This document shows positions 34,702 to 46,700 of a DNA stretch of 64,000 nt, piece after piece. The notes under the pieces were generated by a model, which ran no database searches, was not told the origin of the DNA, and saw only the letters and a list, made by a program, of their open reading frames with translations. Origin of the DNA: Podarcis raffonei (taxonomy: Eukaryota; Chordata; Lepidosauria; Squamata; Lacertidae); contig NC_070614.1 of the NCBI RefSeq assembly GCF_027172205.1, positions 44,445,001 to 44,509,000 of the forward strand, in the 5' to 3' direction. Made by a program: the position numbers and the translations under genes. Position 1 is the stretch's first letter. Every line of letters starts with the position of its first letter.

Positions 34702-37700
34702 GCATTATTATCCACCTGAGTCAAACTTCTGTGCCATTCAATTCTGGCTTCATCAATGGTGAATTGTTTCCCAGGAGGAGCCTGAGGGTCCAGCCATCCC
34801 ACTTTGACTCTGACGTAGGATTTATTTGGGAATGTGATCAAATTTGTAATATCAAATCCAGCGTCCAATTCTCCATGTTCATTCAATGTAATTTCATCTC
34901 CAGCACTGTTGTTGAATGACATTCCTTGAAGAAATGAGTGGAGCTAGGTGGAAAGTGAAAGAGAATCAAATGGACTAACAAAAATAGGAATTGGTTATTG
35001 AAATAGCTTTCCTAGATGGATTTTACTTATTTTTCTCTTTCAGAGAACCTTTACAATTCACAATACAAAGTTTCTGACTTTCAGTAGCCGACAAAGGAAG
35101 AAAGTAGAAACTCATGAATCACTTTAAATTCAGTTGAAGTTGCTGTCAAAAGAACTTTCAAAAAGAATAATGGAGGATAAGTTAGGGTATAAACGTTATC
35201 ATCTGAAGGGAAGGGAAGAATCTGAAAGCATGACAAGAGCTGGGTGCTCATTTTCTCTAGAAATTGCTTTGGTAATGGAATATTGGTATCACAGAACTGT
35301 CAGTACAGAAACATTACCTTCCAGGGTTCCACTTTCTGATAAAATAGCTTGTCTCCACCCTCCATTTTTCTGAAGTTGGTTTTAGTTGAGGAAGTCATAT
35401 GTAAGGCTTGTGCCAAAGCATACACAGCATTATAGATACTGTAGCTATGGCCAGTCATTCTCATTTCAAAGAATGGTGCAGGAAGGCTCTCCAGCAACTC
35501 CTCCCCGGTACATGAGTATGTTGACACAGTGGAGTTTGAAAGTGAACAACTAAATGCTTGTTCCCAGAAATCGTTGATAAAACCATCTGCATCTGCCCAT
35601 GAAAGATTTATACTCTTAAGAAATTCTTCGAAATCCCGAAGCTCCTTTGCTTGAATTGAGAAGCAGATAGAACCATGGAACATTTGTCTATCAACCTCAG
35701 TAATCTTTTGAAAAGTGTACAAGGTAAAATCAATTTGGGCTGTTGTAATCCAAACCTTTTCTGGAGATAACATCTTTTTATACTGTTGATTGATTTGTTG
35801 AAGTATCTTGACTACTCCTATAACACCTCCCAACCATCGAACAGTTGCACTTTCTCCATATATAATAACTGCTTTGGCCTTGCTCAGCATGAAAGTTGGC
35901 AAATTATTTAGTAGGTCATCAACCATTACAAGTCCATTACCTGCGAAATATATATGTTTTTGAACTCTTTCTGTGAATGCTGAACATATTCCATGCTTGG
36001 AAAGTATTGGCTCTATGGTCTGCAAGAATGTTTCTCCCCCTTTGTCGTTTAGAGCAATGAGCCCGACCCATTTCCATCTGAAATGCAGAAGTAACTGGAT
36101 AATTCCCTGATACTGAAGGCCTTCGTTGGGAACCATGCGGTAAAAGGAAGGGAACTTTATCTGATCAATGGCTGCTGTTTCAAATGAACCATATGAAATC
36201 TAAAACAACAACCAGACATTTTAGAGTGGAATCAGCAATCCATAATCCTTACATTTATTAATTCCCCCTTTACACTGTAATCCTATAAATTTCCAACAAT
36301 TTAAGCAAAACTCTCCATTATTTTATAGAGACAGAAAAACACACGCACCCACTTTTGCTCACTCATATCCCCTTACATACAATAGAGTTAATTTAATAGA
36401 ATTCAGAAAGCCATCTTGCCCTGATCATTCACATCTCTGATTATCCATGTTATACCCACCAATCAGTTCCACATAATTCAGCTTTTACTTTCCCCATTCA
36501 AGTTCCTACTGGAAAGAGAGAAAGACAGTGAATAATAGTGGAAGATTAAATAAATCCCTATTATCCCCAGACTCAAATCCTACCTGTAGAATCTTGTAAA
36601 GACCTAAGATGTCTGCCAAGCGTGAAGAAATATCAGAATCAAGTCCCCCGATTACTCCTATTACTTTGTTCTGAATGCCACATTTATAGTTTGGGACAAA
36701 GTGCTTTGATTTAAAGAGCAGGTCCAGAGTGGAACGATAGGTCATCTTTGAATCAGAGTAGCTGTCGTAGATGTGGAACCCAAGAGTAACATTGGGCAGG
36801 ATCCTGGGATTCTCATTGATCTCATCAACAGCAAACACCAAGGCCAGGATGTGCTGGTAAAACTTGGTCACCACACTGCAAATAAAGTGGCTGGCTATTT
36901 CATGGGACTTTTGAACAGTACACAAAGTAGTTTTGTCTCAGTAGTGGTCTACTCTAATCAGAATGATTAAGCTGTCAGAGTATACATATAGGGTACAACC
37001 AGCATAATTAGTCATTAAAAAAGCGCTATAAGAAAGGAAGAATTGTGTTTTCATAAGTATAGGCCCGTTTTGAGCAGTCTGTAGCTCAAATCGGATTTTT
37101 AATCTCTGAGCAGATATAGACTGTGGAGATGTCTATAGAGAATGGATAGATTGTCTTGAATTTCACTTCATGAGTGCTGTCCATTTTGCTCTTTATCACC
37201 ATTGAGCTTCAGCTACAAATGCCTACTGAAGTGTGCTACAGTTTTTGGAACTATTACCACATTCGGAGAGTTCCTGAACCTGCAAAAACTTCCTCCTGTA
37301 CTGGACCTCTGTGTGTATCTTTAGAATCCAGCTTTTTATAGGTTGAAACCCAGAAGTGAACATAAAAGGAATGTGAGAAGCTGCTTCATATTCAGCACAC
37401 CAAAGTCAGTATTTTCTTTACAGGCTGTAGCTTTTCTCCAGTGTTTCAGAGAAGGATAATTTCTAATTCCTATATTTAAAAAACCAGGAGACTGAACCTG
37501 GGACCTTTGGCATGCACAACCTGAGCTGTACTGCTGAGCTATACTCTGTTCCGTAAATGAAATGTTATATTTTTGCTCTCATTCCCAGTTTTCCCTTAGC
37601 AAGTCGTTTCATTACACAAATGCCTGTTCCCTTCTAGGATGCTTTAAGCCTCTCAGTCTGTTCTACAGCGCATCCCCTTTGCTGGTAACCACATTCTATT

Positions 37701-39664
37701 GGAGATTTAAAATGAAAATATAGTATGAAATAATATATGTGTATTTCCTCACTACATCTTACTTTTCATAGGTTGAAAGCCTAATGATAACCTGTAGGCT
37801 GAAGATCATTTAGGAAATGGGTATTTTAAGCCAAGTTTCTCTGTGTGCATATATTTCAATGACTCATCAATGATCAAGCATCAACCTCACACCCTGATTT
37901 TTGCTGGAAGTCACTGATTATTAGGATATAATATTAGTCTGACTCAGAAAAAATGGAAAATTAATTATTATTATTAAATCCACCGCCCAATGTTTAGTAT
38001 GAATAACTCAAACTAGCTAACAGAAATGTTATTTTATTATTTTCAAAACCTAAACAAGATTATTATTTCAATTCACTACAACTAAGAAAATTCACAACAG
38101 CCAAAACTAGTTGAATATATACATTTCCGCAGGAAAAGATTGAGAGCAATATCTCAGGCAGAGAAAGTAGCAAAGAACCATTTAACCCCAAGGTCCTTTT
38201 TAAAGAGGCAGAGAAGACGCTATTAATAATTACAGGTTATGTGTGATAAGCCAGATGAACAATTTTGTAGTCGTATTACATTTAATGCAAGAACCCATTG
38301 CACCATTTCAGTACATTTAAAAAGATCCACAGCACATCTTAGCTAAAAATAAAATTGCACATACTATAATGCACAAAAATGAAGAGGCAGTTTAGAGTCA
38401 CTAAGTATTGGGGACAGGTGGACATTCTACAGATTTGATGCATTTACTGTAAAGCGTTATCTAAAAATGGTACACCAGAAATTTCGACAGAGTGAAAACA
38501 TGAAAATTATCAAGGATTTCGGGAGTATAAAATACAGAATCATTTAAGGGTTTTGATTGGCAAAATTAAACTTGGAGGAAAAAATGTATGACATTTAACC
38601 CACAAGAGGATAATAAAACATTCAACTTTTAAAGGACACAGCAAGTTCGATCTTGTCAAACCAGAATGAACCTTAGATTGCAATTTTAAATAGAACAGCC
38701 GGCACATTTGGCCTCATTTGTTCTGATATCATCTGAAATACCTTGGGGTCTGCATGTTGGTCATTTTATGTGTCATCCACAGTTTTTTTCTCATCTCATC
38801 ACAATATACTTTTTAAAACTGTTTCCCCCAACCGTTTCATTCCTTGCACCTCCTAACAAATAAAGCAGGAATGTTGGGAGTGAGTGAGGAACAAGCCAAT
38901 GACCAGAGTCAATAGTTGTTAGGGCTACACCTTTCTCTCTGTCTCCCTGTGATTTATTTCCCACCTGCTGCTTTTCCCCATTCCTCTCTCTCCCTCTCCC
39001 TCTCCCTCTCCCTCTCAGCTATACCACTTCCCGACATGCTTTCTCCTCCATGCCACCCATATGCTATTAAGCTGAGGGCCACGTGAGGCCCATGGGGTAA
39101 AAGTTCTCCACTCCTGAAATAAAGAACTATAAAGCTTGAATATGTCTGAAAATTTGGGTGAAATACAAAAGCTGCCCCATACTCCCCTTACATAATGAAA
39201 GCTCTCAGAGGCTATGTATTATAATGACCACAGAGCAATTGGATCACGAAAGGCTAATGTTTCCAAATCTTCAACTGCTAGTATAGGTATAGTCTAAATA
39301 TAGAGGCATTTGAGTTTTTCATTTTCTTAACCTCCAGCCAGCCAGCCATGCAGAAGCAGGTCTATTTCTGGTTTTAAACAGTAATCAAAGCTATTTGCAG
39401 ACAGCCACACTAATAGAAAGAATTGGTAAAATGAAATCAAGGGAAATTTCCTTACGATGGGGTCTTATAGGAGACTTGAGTAGGGTGTCTGTTGAATAAG
39501 ATTTTGGAGAAAACATAACGCATATGAGACACCATCCCGCCAATGAGGAGATCACCTGGCTCATACCACTCATGTGGAATATCTACAGGATTATTATTGA
39601 TGAGCTTAACTGTATGCACTTTGCACAGCAAATCTGGGAGCAGCAAAAGCAGCAGCAGCAACAT
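31944..39664 (-). CDS. V2R-E: intact type 2 vomeronasal receptor, 879 aa
   Basis: Exons on the minus strand are 39456-39664, 36584-36875, 35318-36199, 34716-34943, 33789-33915 and 31944-32845. All junctions are GT-AG. The start is the ATG at 39664, because upstream codons in frame begin only with GTG and the same ATG starts V2R-F. Residues 1-20 are a leucine-rich signal peptide. The Venus-flytrap domain spans about 25-537 ([63 protein letters not shown]). The cysteine-rich region is about 538-602 ([27 protein letters not shown]). The seven-helix part is about 603-870, ending [15 protein letters not shown]. By eye about 43 residues differ from V2R-F. The predicted contact motif reads GGLDSDIS where A, B and C have SSD. 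Confidence 0.9.
33409..33428 (+). mobile_element. MITE-like element stub
   Basis: Only the first about 17-20 bp (cagtggtacctcgggtta-like) of the MITE remain, at the position where V2R-F carries a complete copy (50852-51082). The rest is replaced by unrelated sequence leading into the duplicated block at 33487-33645. Confidence 0.65.
33487..33645. repeat. Duplicate of the left-arm 3' flank inside intron 5 of V2R-E
   Basis: The text ccagccatcaaaccaggcca, gtcctggataggaaggtact and gtatttttagagttgaaccc-like wording closely match 31259-31420. The copy is in direct orientation, 2.2 kb away, inside the gene. V2R-F does not have this block in its intron 5. It appears to have been pasted next to the MITE stub. 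Confidence 0.75.
34667..34700. repeat. (AAT)n microsatellite beside exon 4 donor of V2R-E
   Basis: The repeat starts about 15 nt inside intron 4. In V2R-F the equivalent tract is the tail of a LINE (48705-49080), so this is probably the remnant of that LINE's tail. Confidence 0.75.
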
Positions 39665-39980
39665 CCTGTACTGTAACTTCACTTGGAACTCGGGAATTCC
39701 AGTTTACAATATTAACTGGTTGATCCCTGTACAAACAGAATGCTGGACTAGAAGGGCCTTTGACCTGATGTGGCAGAGATGCTATTATGTCAGGATCTTA
39801 TTACTACAAATCAGCTGGATTTGAAGATTAGTTGGATGGCATCTGGCTCTGCCAAGGAGCTTCTCAAAGGGACATCTTCCAATCTTATCCTTAACCTCAA
39901 CAGCATGCCATATGCATGCCTTGAATGCTAATTAGGAAACACTTATTTAAAGCTTGACCTAAACAATGAAAGAAGGAAAC

Positions 39981-40157
39981 TAACTAAAATGACAGTGCCC
40001 TGCCTCTCTCTTCTCTCTAATATTAGGTGCCCCTGGAACACTTATGTACTTATACTGATTTCAGAAGTGCTTGTTTAATTGTTTTCCACTGTATTCTGGA
40101 AAGCACTAGCCAGATGAGTTGATTATGGTGGTTTTTATAATTACTGGGGAGATAATG
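39981..40157 (-). promoter_or_regulatory. Upstream blocks shared by V2R genes (E copy)
   Basis: The proximal block (aaaatgacagtgccctgcct) is about 330 bp and the distal block (ttgattatggtggtttttat) about 470 bp upstream of the ATG. Both blocks recur, in the same order, upstream of B, C, F and G. A regulatory role is inferred. Confidence 0.45.
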
Positions 40158-40924
40158 ACAACTGAATTATTATTTCTTTACTCCATTGTGAGCCATCAAT
40201 TACAGAACTCCAGAAGTAAATATGTTCAGCAGATTGTAGGTATTACATTTTAGCATCAAGATCTAAAATCCTTGTGATGAAATAATTGCTACTCTCAAAG
40301 ATACGAGAGGAACTTTCAGATCCATTAATTCTATTTCTTGGGAATTGGGACAATGAGGGTAGAGAAAGTTTTTCTACCCAGAGTGAAGGGATAATTTAAT
40401 GTAGCATTGGGGAGATAGTTCCACAAACATTGCTGCATGCCAAATTGGGGGAGGAATAACCTTTTGTCCTCTTGTGCACAGTTTGTGTGTGTGTCTTGTG
40501 GAAGGTATGGGGAGCATACAGAGGCTGGAGAGGAGAGAAAGCCCTGTTGTGCTAGTTGGATATTCATTTTTTTCCTGGTTTCAATAACAACTTTATTAAT
40601 TGATGTGGGGTCCTGCAACAGTTTAAACCTCATCTTACAAAGAAAATCACTCTAATGTGAGTTTGCTTGCAAACTTACATAGTGCTTATTTGTCCTTCCT
40701 CTGTCTTATCTGGGTAAGCTTCCATGGTGCAGGGACTGTGGCTAGCAATGCTTCGACCTGTGGTGACTATCATCTCTACACTTCAGCATCCTCTGGGCCA
40801 AATGGCTCTGTTTGGTTGAATCTTATCCTCCTTCTCTGAGCTCTTGTGACTTTGAAGAATTAGGTAACAGGAAATCTCCCTTCATGCCCAATATGCCTGA
40901 GTGTGTATATTTTTTATTTTAATC

Positions 40925-41365
40925 TACTTTTCCTGGTATGCCCCACGGAGAGCCTCAAGGTCCATAAATAACAACACCCTAGTGGTCCCAGGCCCTAAGG
41001 AAGTTAGATTGGCTTCAACCAGAGCCAGGGCCTTTTCAACTCTGGCTCCGACCTGGTGGAACGCTCTGCCTCATGAGACCAGGGCCCTGCAGGATCTGAT
41101 TTCTTTCCGTAGGGCCTGTAAGACAGAGTTGTTCCGCCTGGCCTTTGGCTTGGAGCCAATTTGATTCCCTCCCTCCCTCCCTCTCTTTCTTTTTTCTTTT
41201 CCTTCTCCTCCTGCGATGAGGCTACATTTTAATATTTTAATGTTCCATTATTTTAATGTTGTATTTTATTTTTGTTTTTAAGTTGTAATCATTCATCTTG
41301 TTTTTATTATTGCTTGTAAGCCGCTCTGAGCCCGGCCTTGGCTGGGGAGGGCGGGGTGTAAATAA

Positions 41366-41419
<54 letters not shown>
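40925..41419 (+). mobile_element. L2-type LINE 3' end in palindrome spacer
   Basis: It encodes the reverse-transcriptase terminus (GPKEVRLASTRARAFSTLAP, WWNALPHETRALQDLISFRR) followed by agcccggccttggctgggga and an (ATT)n tail at 41364-41419. It is the same family as 29735-30515. It lies in the spacer and is not repeated on the other arm. Confidence 0.85.
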
Positions 41420-41461
41420 TTAGCGCCTTGAACACTCACACAACCTGCCTTCCATGATAGA

Positions 41462-41523
41462 CTTATGACAGCAAAAACTGAAGCTAGCTTTGGTTCTCAA
41501 TTAATATTAGTAGGGGGGCAAAG
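41462..41523 (+). repeat. Junction sequence X, copy 2 (palindrome spacer)
   Basis: It is virtually identical to 31197-31258. It lies between the L2-type LINE and the L1 insertion, and before L1 arrived it was directly next to the inner end of the right arm. Confidence 0.8.
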
Positions 41524-41532
41524 TTCAGAGAA

Positions 41533-43083
41533 TGAGAAAAAAGCCGAGAATAAAATTCCAACTGTTAACAGATAAAATAGAGAGAGGAGGCTTCACGCTC
41601 CCTGATCTAGAGCTATACCATGCAGCTGCAGCATTATTATGGATTAAAGATTGGATAACATTAAGGGATTTTGATGTATTAGATTTGGAGGGATATGATA
41701 ATTGGTATGGGTGGGATGCCTATTTAATATATGAGAAGGTAAAGGTCCACAGGGGCTTCCTGAACCATTTAATAAGGAAATCATTGTATAAGATCTGGTC
41801 AAAATATAAAGGAATACTAGAACCCAGGATTCCCCTGTGGAGCTCACCTACAGAAGCACAGGCAGTTAAGAAAAAGAATATGGATGGGGAATGGGCCACA
41901 TACCGATTATTATTAGAAGGACAACAGGATGAACCTATATTGAAAAAAATATGAAGAAAATAAAGGGTATCTAACAGACTGGCTGCAATATTTTTAAATG
42001 CATCAAAGATTAACCATTGATAAAAAAGCAGGACTTGCAAAAGAAACATCAACATTTGAAAAAGAATTGATACAAAGTAAAGGAAAATATATCTCACGGG
42101 TATACAACCTCCTATTGGAATGGGAGGTAAAGGAAGAACAAGTGAAAGCTGTAATGGTGAGATGGGTGCAAGATTTGGGTTATAATATTTACATGGATCA
42201 ATGGGAAAAATTATGGTGGGAAGACTTAAAATTCACGGCCTGCTACAATCTCAGGGAAAACACAACGAAGATGATGTATAGATGGCACCAAACTCCAGAA
42301 AAACTTGCTAAAATGTATATGTTGGAGATGTAATAAAGAAATTGGGTCTTATTTGCATATGTGGTGGAAATGTACAGATATTTGTGTTTTGGGGAATAAT
42401 ATATATGAAGACCTTAAAAATTATTTAAATTAACATTCAAAAAGAGGCCAGAAATATATTTATTAAGCATTTTGCCAAAAGAAATAGGGAAATAGAAAAG
42501 AACATTGTTCACGTATGGAATAACGGTGGCCAGAATTTTAGTAGCAAGAAATTGGAAAAACACAACAATACCCAACACAGAAGATTGGCAAATCCTAATG
42601 GTAGAATATCTGCAGCTAGCGAAAGCAGCAGGAAGAGTAAGAGGCCAACCAAAACAAAAAGTCTATAAGGATTGGAGAACCTTTAAAGAATATTTAGAAA
42701 ACTGTGGAATAAAAGAAAGCATCTTGGCAGAATTAGACTGATCCCTGTATTGTATAAATATAAGTTTGTAGGGAGGTAAAAAGAAAATATATAAGAAATA
42801 TGTAACTGTGCCGTATAAAGTAATGGATAGACAAAATACAGTGAGATTAATTGCAAGTCAGTTTTAAATTTCTTTTCTATAAATTTAATAATTGTGTTCA
42901 ATACCAAGAGTGTATATGATGATAATCATATTAATCTTCTTATATCTTATAGTGTGGTGGTTGGTTTGATTTTTCTGTTATTTGTTTGTTTGATTGTATG
43001 TTTGTTTACTTGTATCTACATCTGTTTTTCATAAATGTATTTATTTGAAATTAATAAAGATATATAGTTTTTATTTAAAAAAA
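41533..43083 (+). mobile_element. 5'-truncated L1 retrotransposon in palindrome spacer
   Basis: It carries the C-terminal half of ORF2 in several frames (KPRIKFQLLTDKIERGGFTL, LPDLELYHAAAALLWIKDWI, TTKMMYRWHQTPEKLAKMYM, ARILVARNWKNTTIPNTEDW). An AT-rich 3' UTR, an AATAAAG signal near 43054 and a short poly-A follow. A 13 bp target duplication, aaagttcagagaa, is at 41520-41532 and 43084-43096. Frameshifts interrupt ORF2, so the copy is inactive. Confidence 0.88.
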
Positions 43084-43303
43084 AAAGTTCAGAGAAGGAG
43101 GATAAGACTTCAACCAAACAAAGCCATTTGGCCCAAAGGATGCTGAATTGCACAGAGCATGGTCACCATAGGTTGAAGCATTGTTAGCCACAGTCCCTGC
43201 ACCATGGGAGCTTAAATGTAATACCTACAATCTGTTGAACATATTTACTTCTGGAGTTCTGTAACTGATGGCTCACAATGGAGTAAACAAAAAATAATTC
43301 AGT

Positions 43304-43485
43304 AGTAATTATAAAAATCACCATAATCAACTCATCTGGCTAGTGCTTTCCAGAATACAGTGGAAAACAGTTAAACAACCACTTCTGAAATCATTATAAG
43401 TACATAAGTGTTCCAGGGGCACCTAATATTAGAGAGAAGAGAGAGGCAGGGCACTGTCATTTTAGTTAGTTTCCTTCTTTCATTG
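43304..43485 (+). promoter_or_regulatory. Upstream blocks shared by V2R genes (F copy)
   Basis: The distal block (ataaaaatcaccataatcaa) and the proximal block (ggcagggcactgtcatttta) lie about 460 and 320 bp upstream of the V2R-F start. Their order and spacing match B, C, E and G. Confidence 0.45.
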
Positions 43486-43784
43486 TTTAGGTCAAGCTTT
43501 AAATAAGTGTTTCCTAATTAGCATTCAAGGCATGCATATGGCATGCTGTTGAGGTTAAGGATAAGATTGGAAGATGTCCCTTTGAGAAGCTCCTTGGCAG
43601 AGCCAGATGCCATCCAACTAATCTTCAAATCCAGACGATTTGTAGTAATAAGATCCTGACATAATAGCAGCTCTGCCACATCAGCTCCAATGCCCTTGTA
43701 GTCCAGCATTCTGTTCTTACAGTGATCAACCAGTTAATATTGTAAACTGGAATTCCCGAGTTCCAAGGGAAGTTAAAGTACAGG

Positions 43785-46700
43785 ATGTTGCTGCTGCTGC
43801 TTTTGCTGCTCCCAGATTTGGTGTGCAAAGTGCATACAGTTAAGCTCACCAATAATAATCCTGTAGATATTCCACATGAGTGGTATGAGTCAGGTGATCT
43901 CCTCATTGGCGGGATGGTGTCTCATATGCTTTACGTTTCCCCCAAAATCTTATTCAACAGACACCCTTCTCAAGTCTCCTTTAAGACCCCATCGTAAGGA
44001 AATGTCCTTTGATTTCATTTTACCAATTCTTTCTATTAGTGTGGCTGTCTGCAAATAGCTTTCATTACTGTTTAAAAACAGAAGTAGAACTTCTTCATGG
44101 CTGGCTGGCTGGACGTTAAGAAAATTTAAAACTCAAATGCCTCTATATTTAGACTATACCTATACTAGCAGTTGAAGATTTGGAAACATTAGCCTTTCAT
44201 GATCCAATTGCTCTGTGGTCTTGTTATAATACATAGCCTCTGAGAGCTTCCATTATGTAAGGGGAGTATGGGGCAGCTTTTGTATTTCACCCAAATTTTC
44301 AGACATATTCAAGCTTTATAGTTCTTTATTTCAGGAGTGGACAACTTTTATCCCATGGGCCTCAGCTTAATAACATATCAGTGGCATGGAGGAGAAAGCA
44401 TGTGGGGAAGTGAAACAGCCAAGAGGGAGAGGGAGAGAGGAATGGGGAAAAGCAGGGGGTGGGAAATAAATCACAGGGAGACAGAGAGAAAGGTGTAGCC
44501 CTAACAACTATTGACTCTGGTCATTAGCTTTTTCCTCACTCACCAGCTTGTGACTCCCAACGTTCCTGCTTTATTTGTTAGGAGGTGCAAGGAAGGAAAG
44601 GGGGGCAGTTTTAAAAATTATATTGTGATGAGATGAGAAAAAAACTGTGGATGACACATAAAATGACCAACATGCAGACCCCAAAGGTATTTCAGATGAT
44701 ATTAGAACAAATGAGGCCAAATGTGCCGGCTGCTCTATCTAAAATTGCAATCTAAGGAGCATTCTGGTTTGACAAGATCGAACTTGCTGTGTCCTTTAAA
44801 AGTTGAATGTTTTATTATCCTCTTGTGGGTTTAATTTCATACATTTTCCCCTTCAAGTTTAATTTTGCCACTCAAACCCCTCAAACGATTCTGTATTTTG
44901 TACTCCTGAAATCCCTGATAATTTTCAACTTTTCACTCTGTGGGAATTTCTGGTGTACCATTTTTAGATAGCGCTTTAAAGTAATGCATCAAATCTGTAG
45001 AATGTCCACCTGTCCCCAACACTTAGTGACTCTAAATTGCCTCTTCTTTTTCATGCATTATAGTATGTGCAATTTTCTTTTCAACAAAGATATGCTGTGG
45101 ATCTTTTAAATGTACTGAAATGGTGCAATGGGTTCTTGCATAAAATGTAGTAAGACTACAAAATCGTTCATCTGGCTTGTCACACATAACCTGTAATTAT
45201 TAATAGCGTGTTCTCTGCCTCTTCAAAAAGGACCTTGGGGTTAAATGATTCTTTGGTACTTTCTCTGCCTGAGATATTTGCTGTCAATCTTTTCCTGCGG
45301 AAATATATATATATTCAACTAGTTTTTGCTGTTGTGAATTTTCTTAGTTCTACTGAATTGATACTGAATTGAAATAATAATCTTGTTTATGTTTTGAAAA
45401 TAAAAAAATAACATTTCAGTTTGAGTTATTCGTACTAAACATTGGGCAGTGGATTTAATTATTATTTTTAATTAATTGTCCATTTTCTCTGAATCATACT
45501 AATATTATATCCTAATAATCAGTGACTTCAAGCAAAAATCAGGGTGTGAGGTTGATGGTTAATCATTGATGAGTCATTGAAATATATGCACACAGAGAAA
45601 CTTGGCTTAAAAAGCCAATTTCCTAAATTTTCAACCATTCATTTTAAATCTCAAGTAGAATGTGGTTACCAGCAAAGGGGATGCGCTGTAAAACAGACTG
45701 AGAGGCTTAAAGCATCCTAGAAGGGAACATTCATTTGTGTAATGAAACGACTTGCTAAGGGAAAACTGGGAATGAGAGCAAAAATATAACACTTCTCCTT
45801 TACGGAACATAGCATAGCTCAGCAGTACAGCACAGGTTGTGCATGCCAAAGGTCCCAGATTCAGTCCCTGGTTTTTTAAATATGGGATTAGAAAATACCC
45901 TTCTCTGAAACACTGGAGAATATAGTAGCTGGCAGCCTGTAAAGAAAATACTGACTTTGGTATGCTGAATATGAAGCAGCTTCTCACATTCCTTTTATGT
46001 ACACTTCTGGGTTTCAACCTATAAAAAGCTGGATTCTAAAGATACACACAGAGGTCCAGTACTGGAGGGAGTTTTTGCAAGTTCAGGAACTCTCCGAATG
46101 TGTTAATAGTTCCAAAAACTGTAGCACACTTCAGTAGGCATTTGTAGCTGAAGCTCAATGGTGATAAAGAACAAAATGGACAGCACTCATGAAGTGAAAT
46201 TCAAGATAATCTATCCATTCTCTATAGACATCTCCACAGTCTATATCTGCTGAGAGATTAAAAATCTGATTTGAGCTACAGACTGCTCAAAACGGGCTTA
46301 TCCTTATGAAAGCCCAATCCAGTAAAATGGAGTCAGGGTGCATTTTCCTCCTTTGTTACAGAACTTCATTAATGACTAACTATGCTGGTTGTATTCTATA
46401 TGTATACTCTGACAGCTTAACTGTTCAGATTAGAGTAGACCACTACTGAGACAAAACCACTTTGTGTACTGTTCAAAAGTCCCATGAAATAGCCAGCCAC
46501 TTTATTTGCAGTGTGGTGACCAAGTTTTACCAGCACATCCTGGCCTTGGTGTTTGCTGTTGATGAGATCAATGAGAATCCCAGGATCCTGCCCAATGTCA
46601 CTCTTGGGTTCCACATCTACGACAGCTATACTGATTCAAAGATGACCTATCGTTCCACTCTGGACCTGCTCTTTAAATCATATCACTTTGTCCCAAACTA

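Larger units (their letters stand above)
31335..40838. repeat. Left arm of V2R-E/F palindrome
   Basis: This 9.5 kb segment carries the whole of V2R-E with its upstream region. It is repeated in inverse orientation at 43089-53748. The match includes introns, the upstream region and the 3' flank. Visible differences are insertions in the right arm (LINE, SINE, complete MITE) and local rearrangement in intron 5 of E. Boundaries are read by eye and good to some tens of bases. Confidence 0.88.

Noticed and set aside
39665-39682. Extended N-terminus of V2R-E starting at 39682
   Set aside because: That codon is GTG. The ATG at 39664 matches the start of V2R-F and leads directly into the leucine-rich signal peptide.
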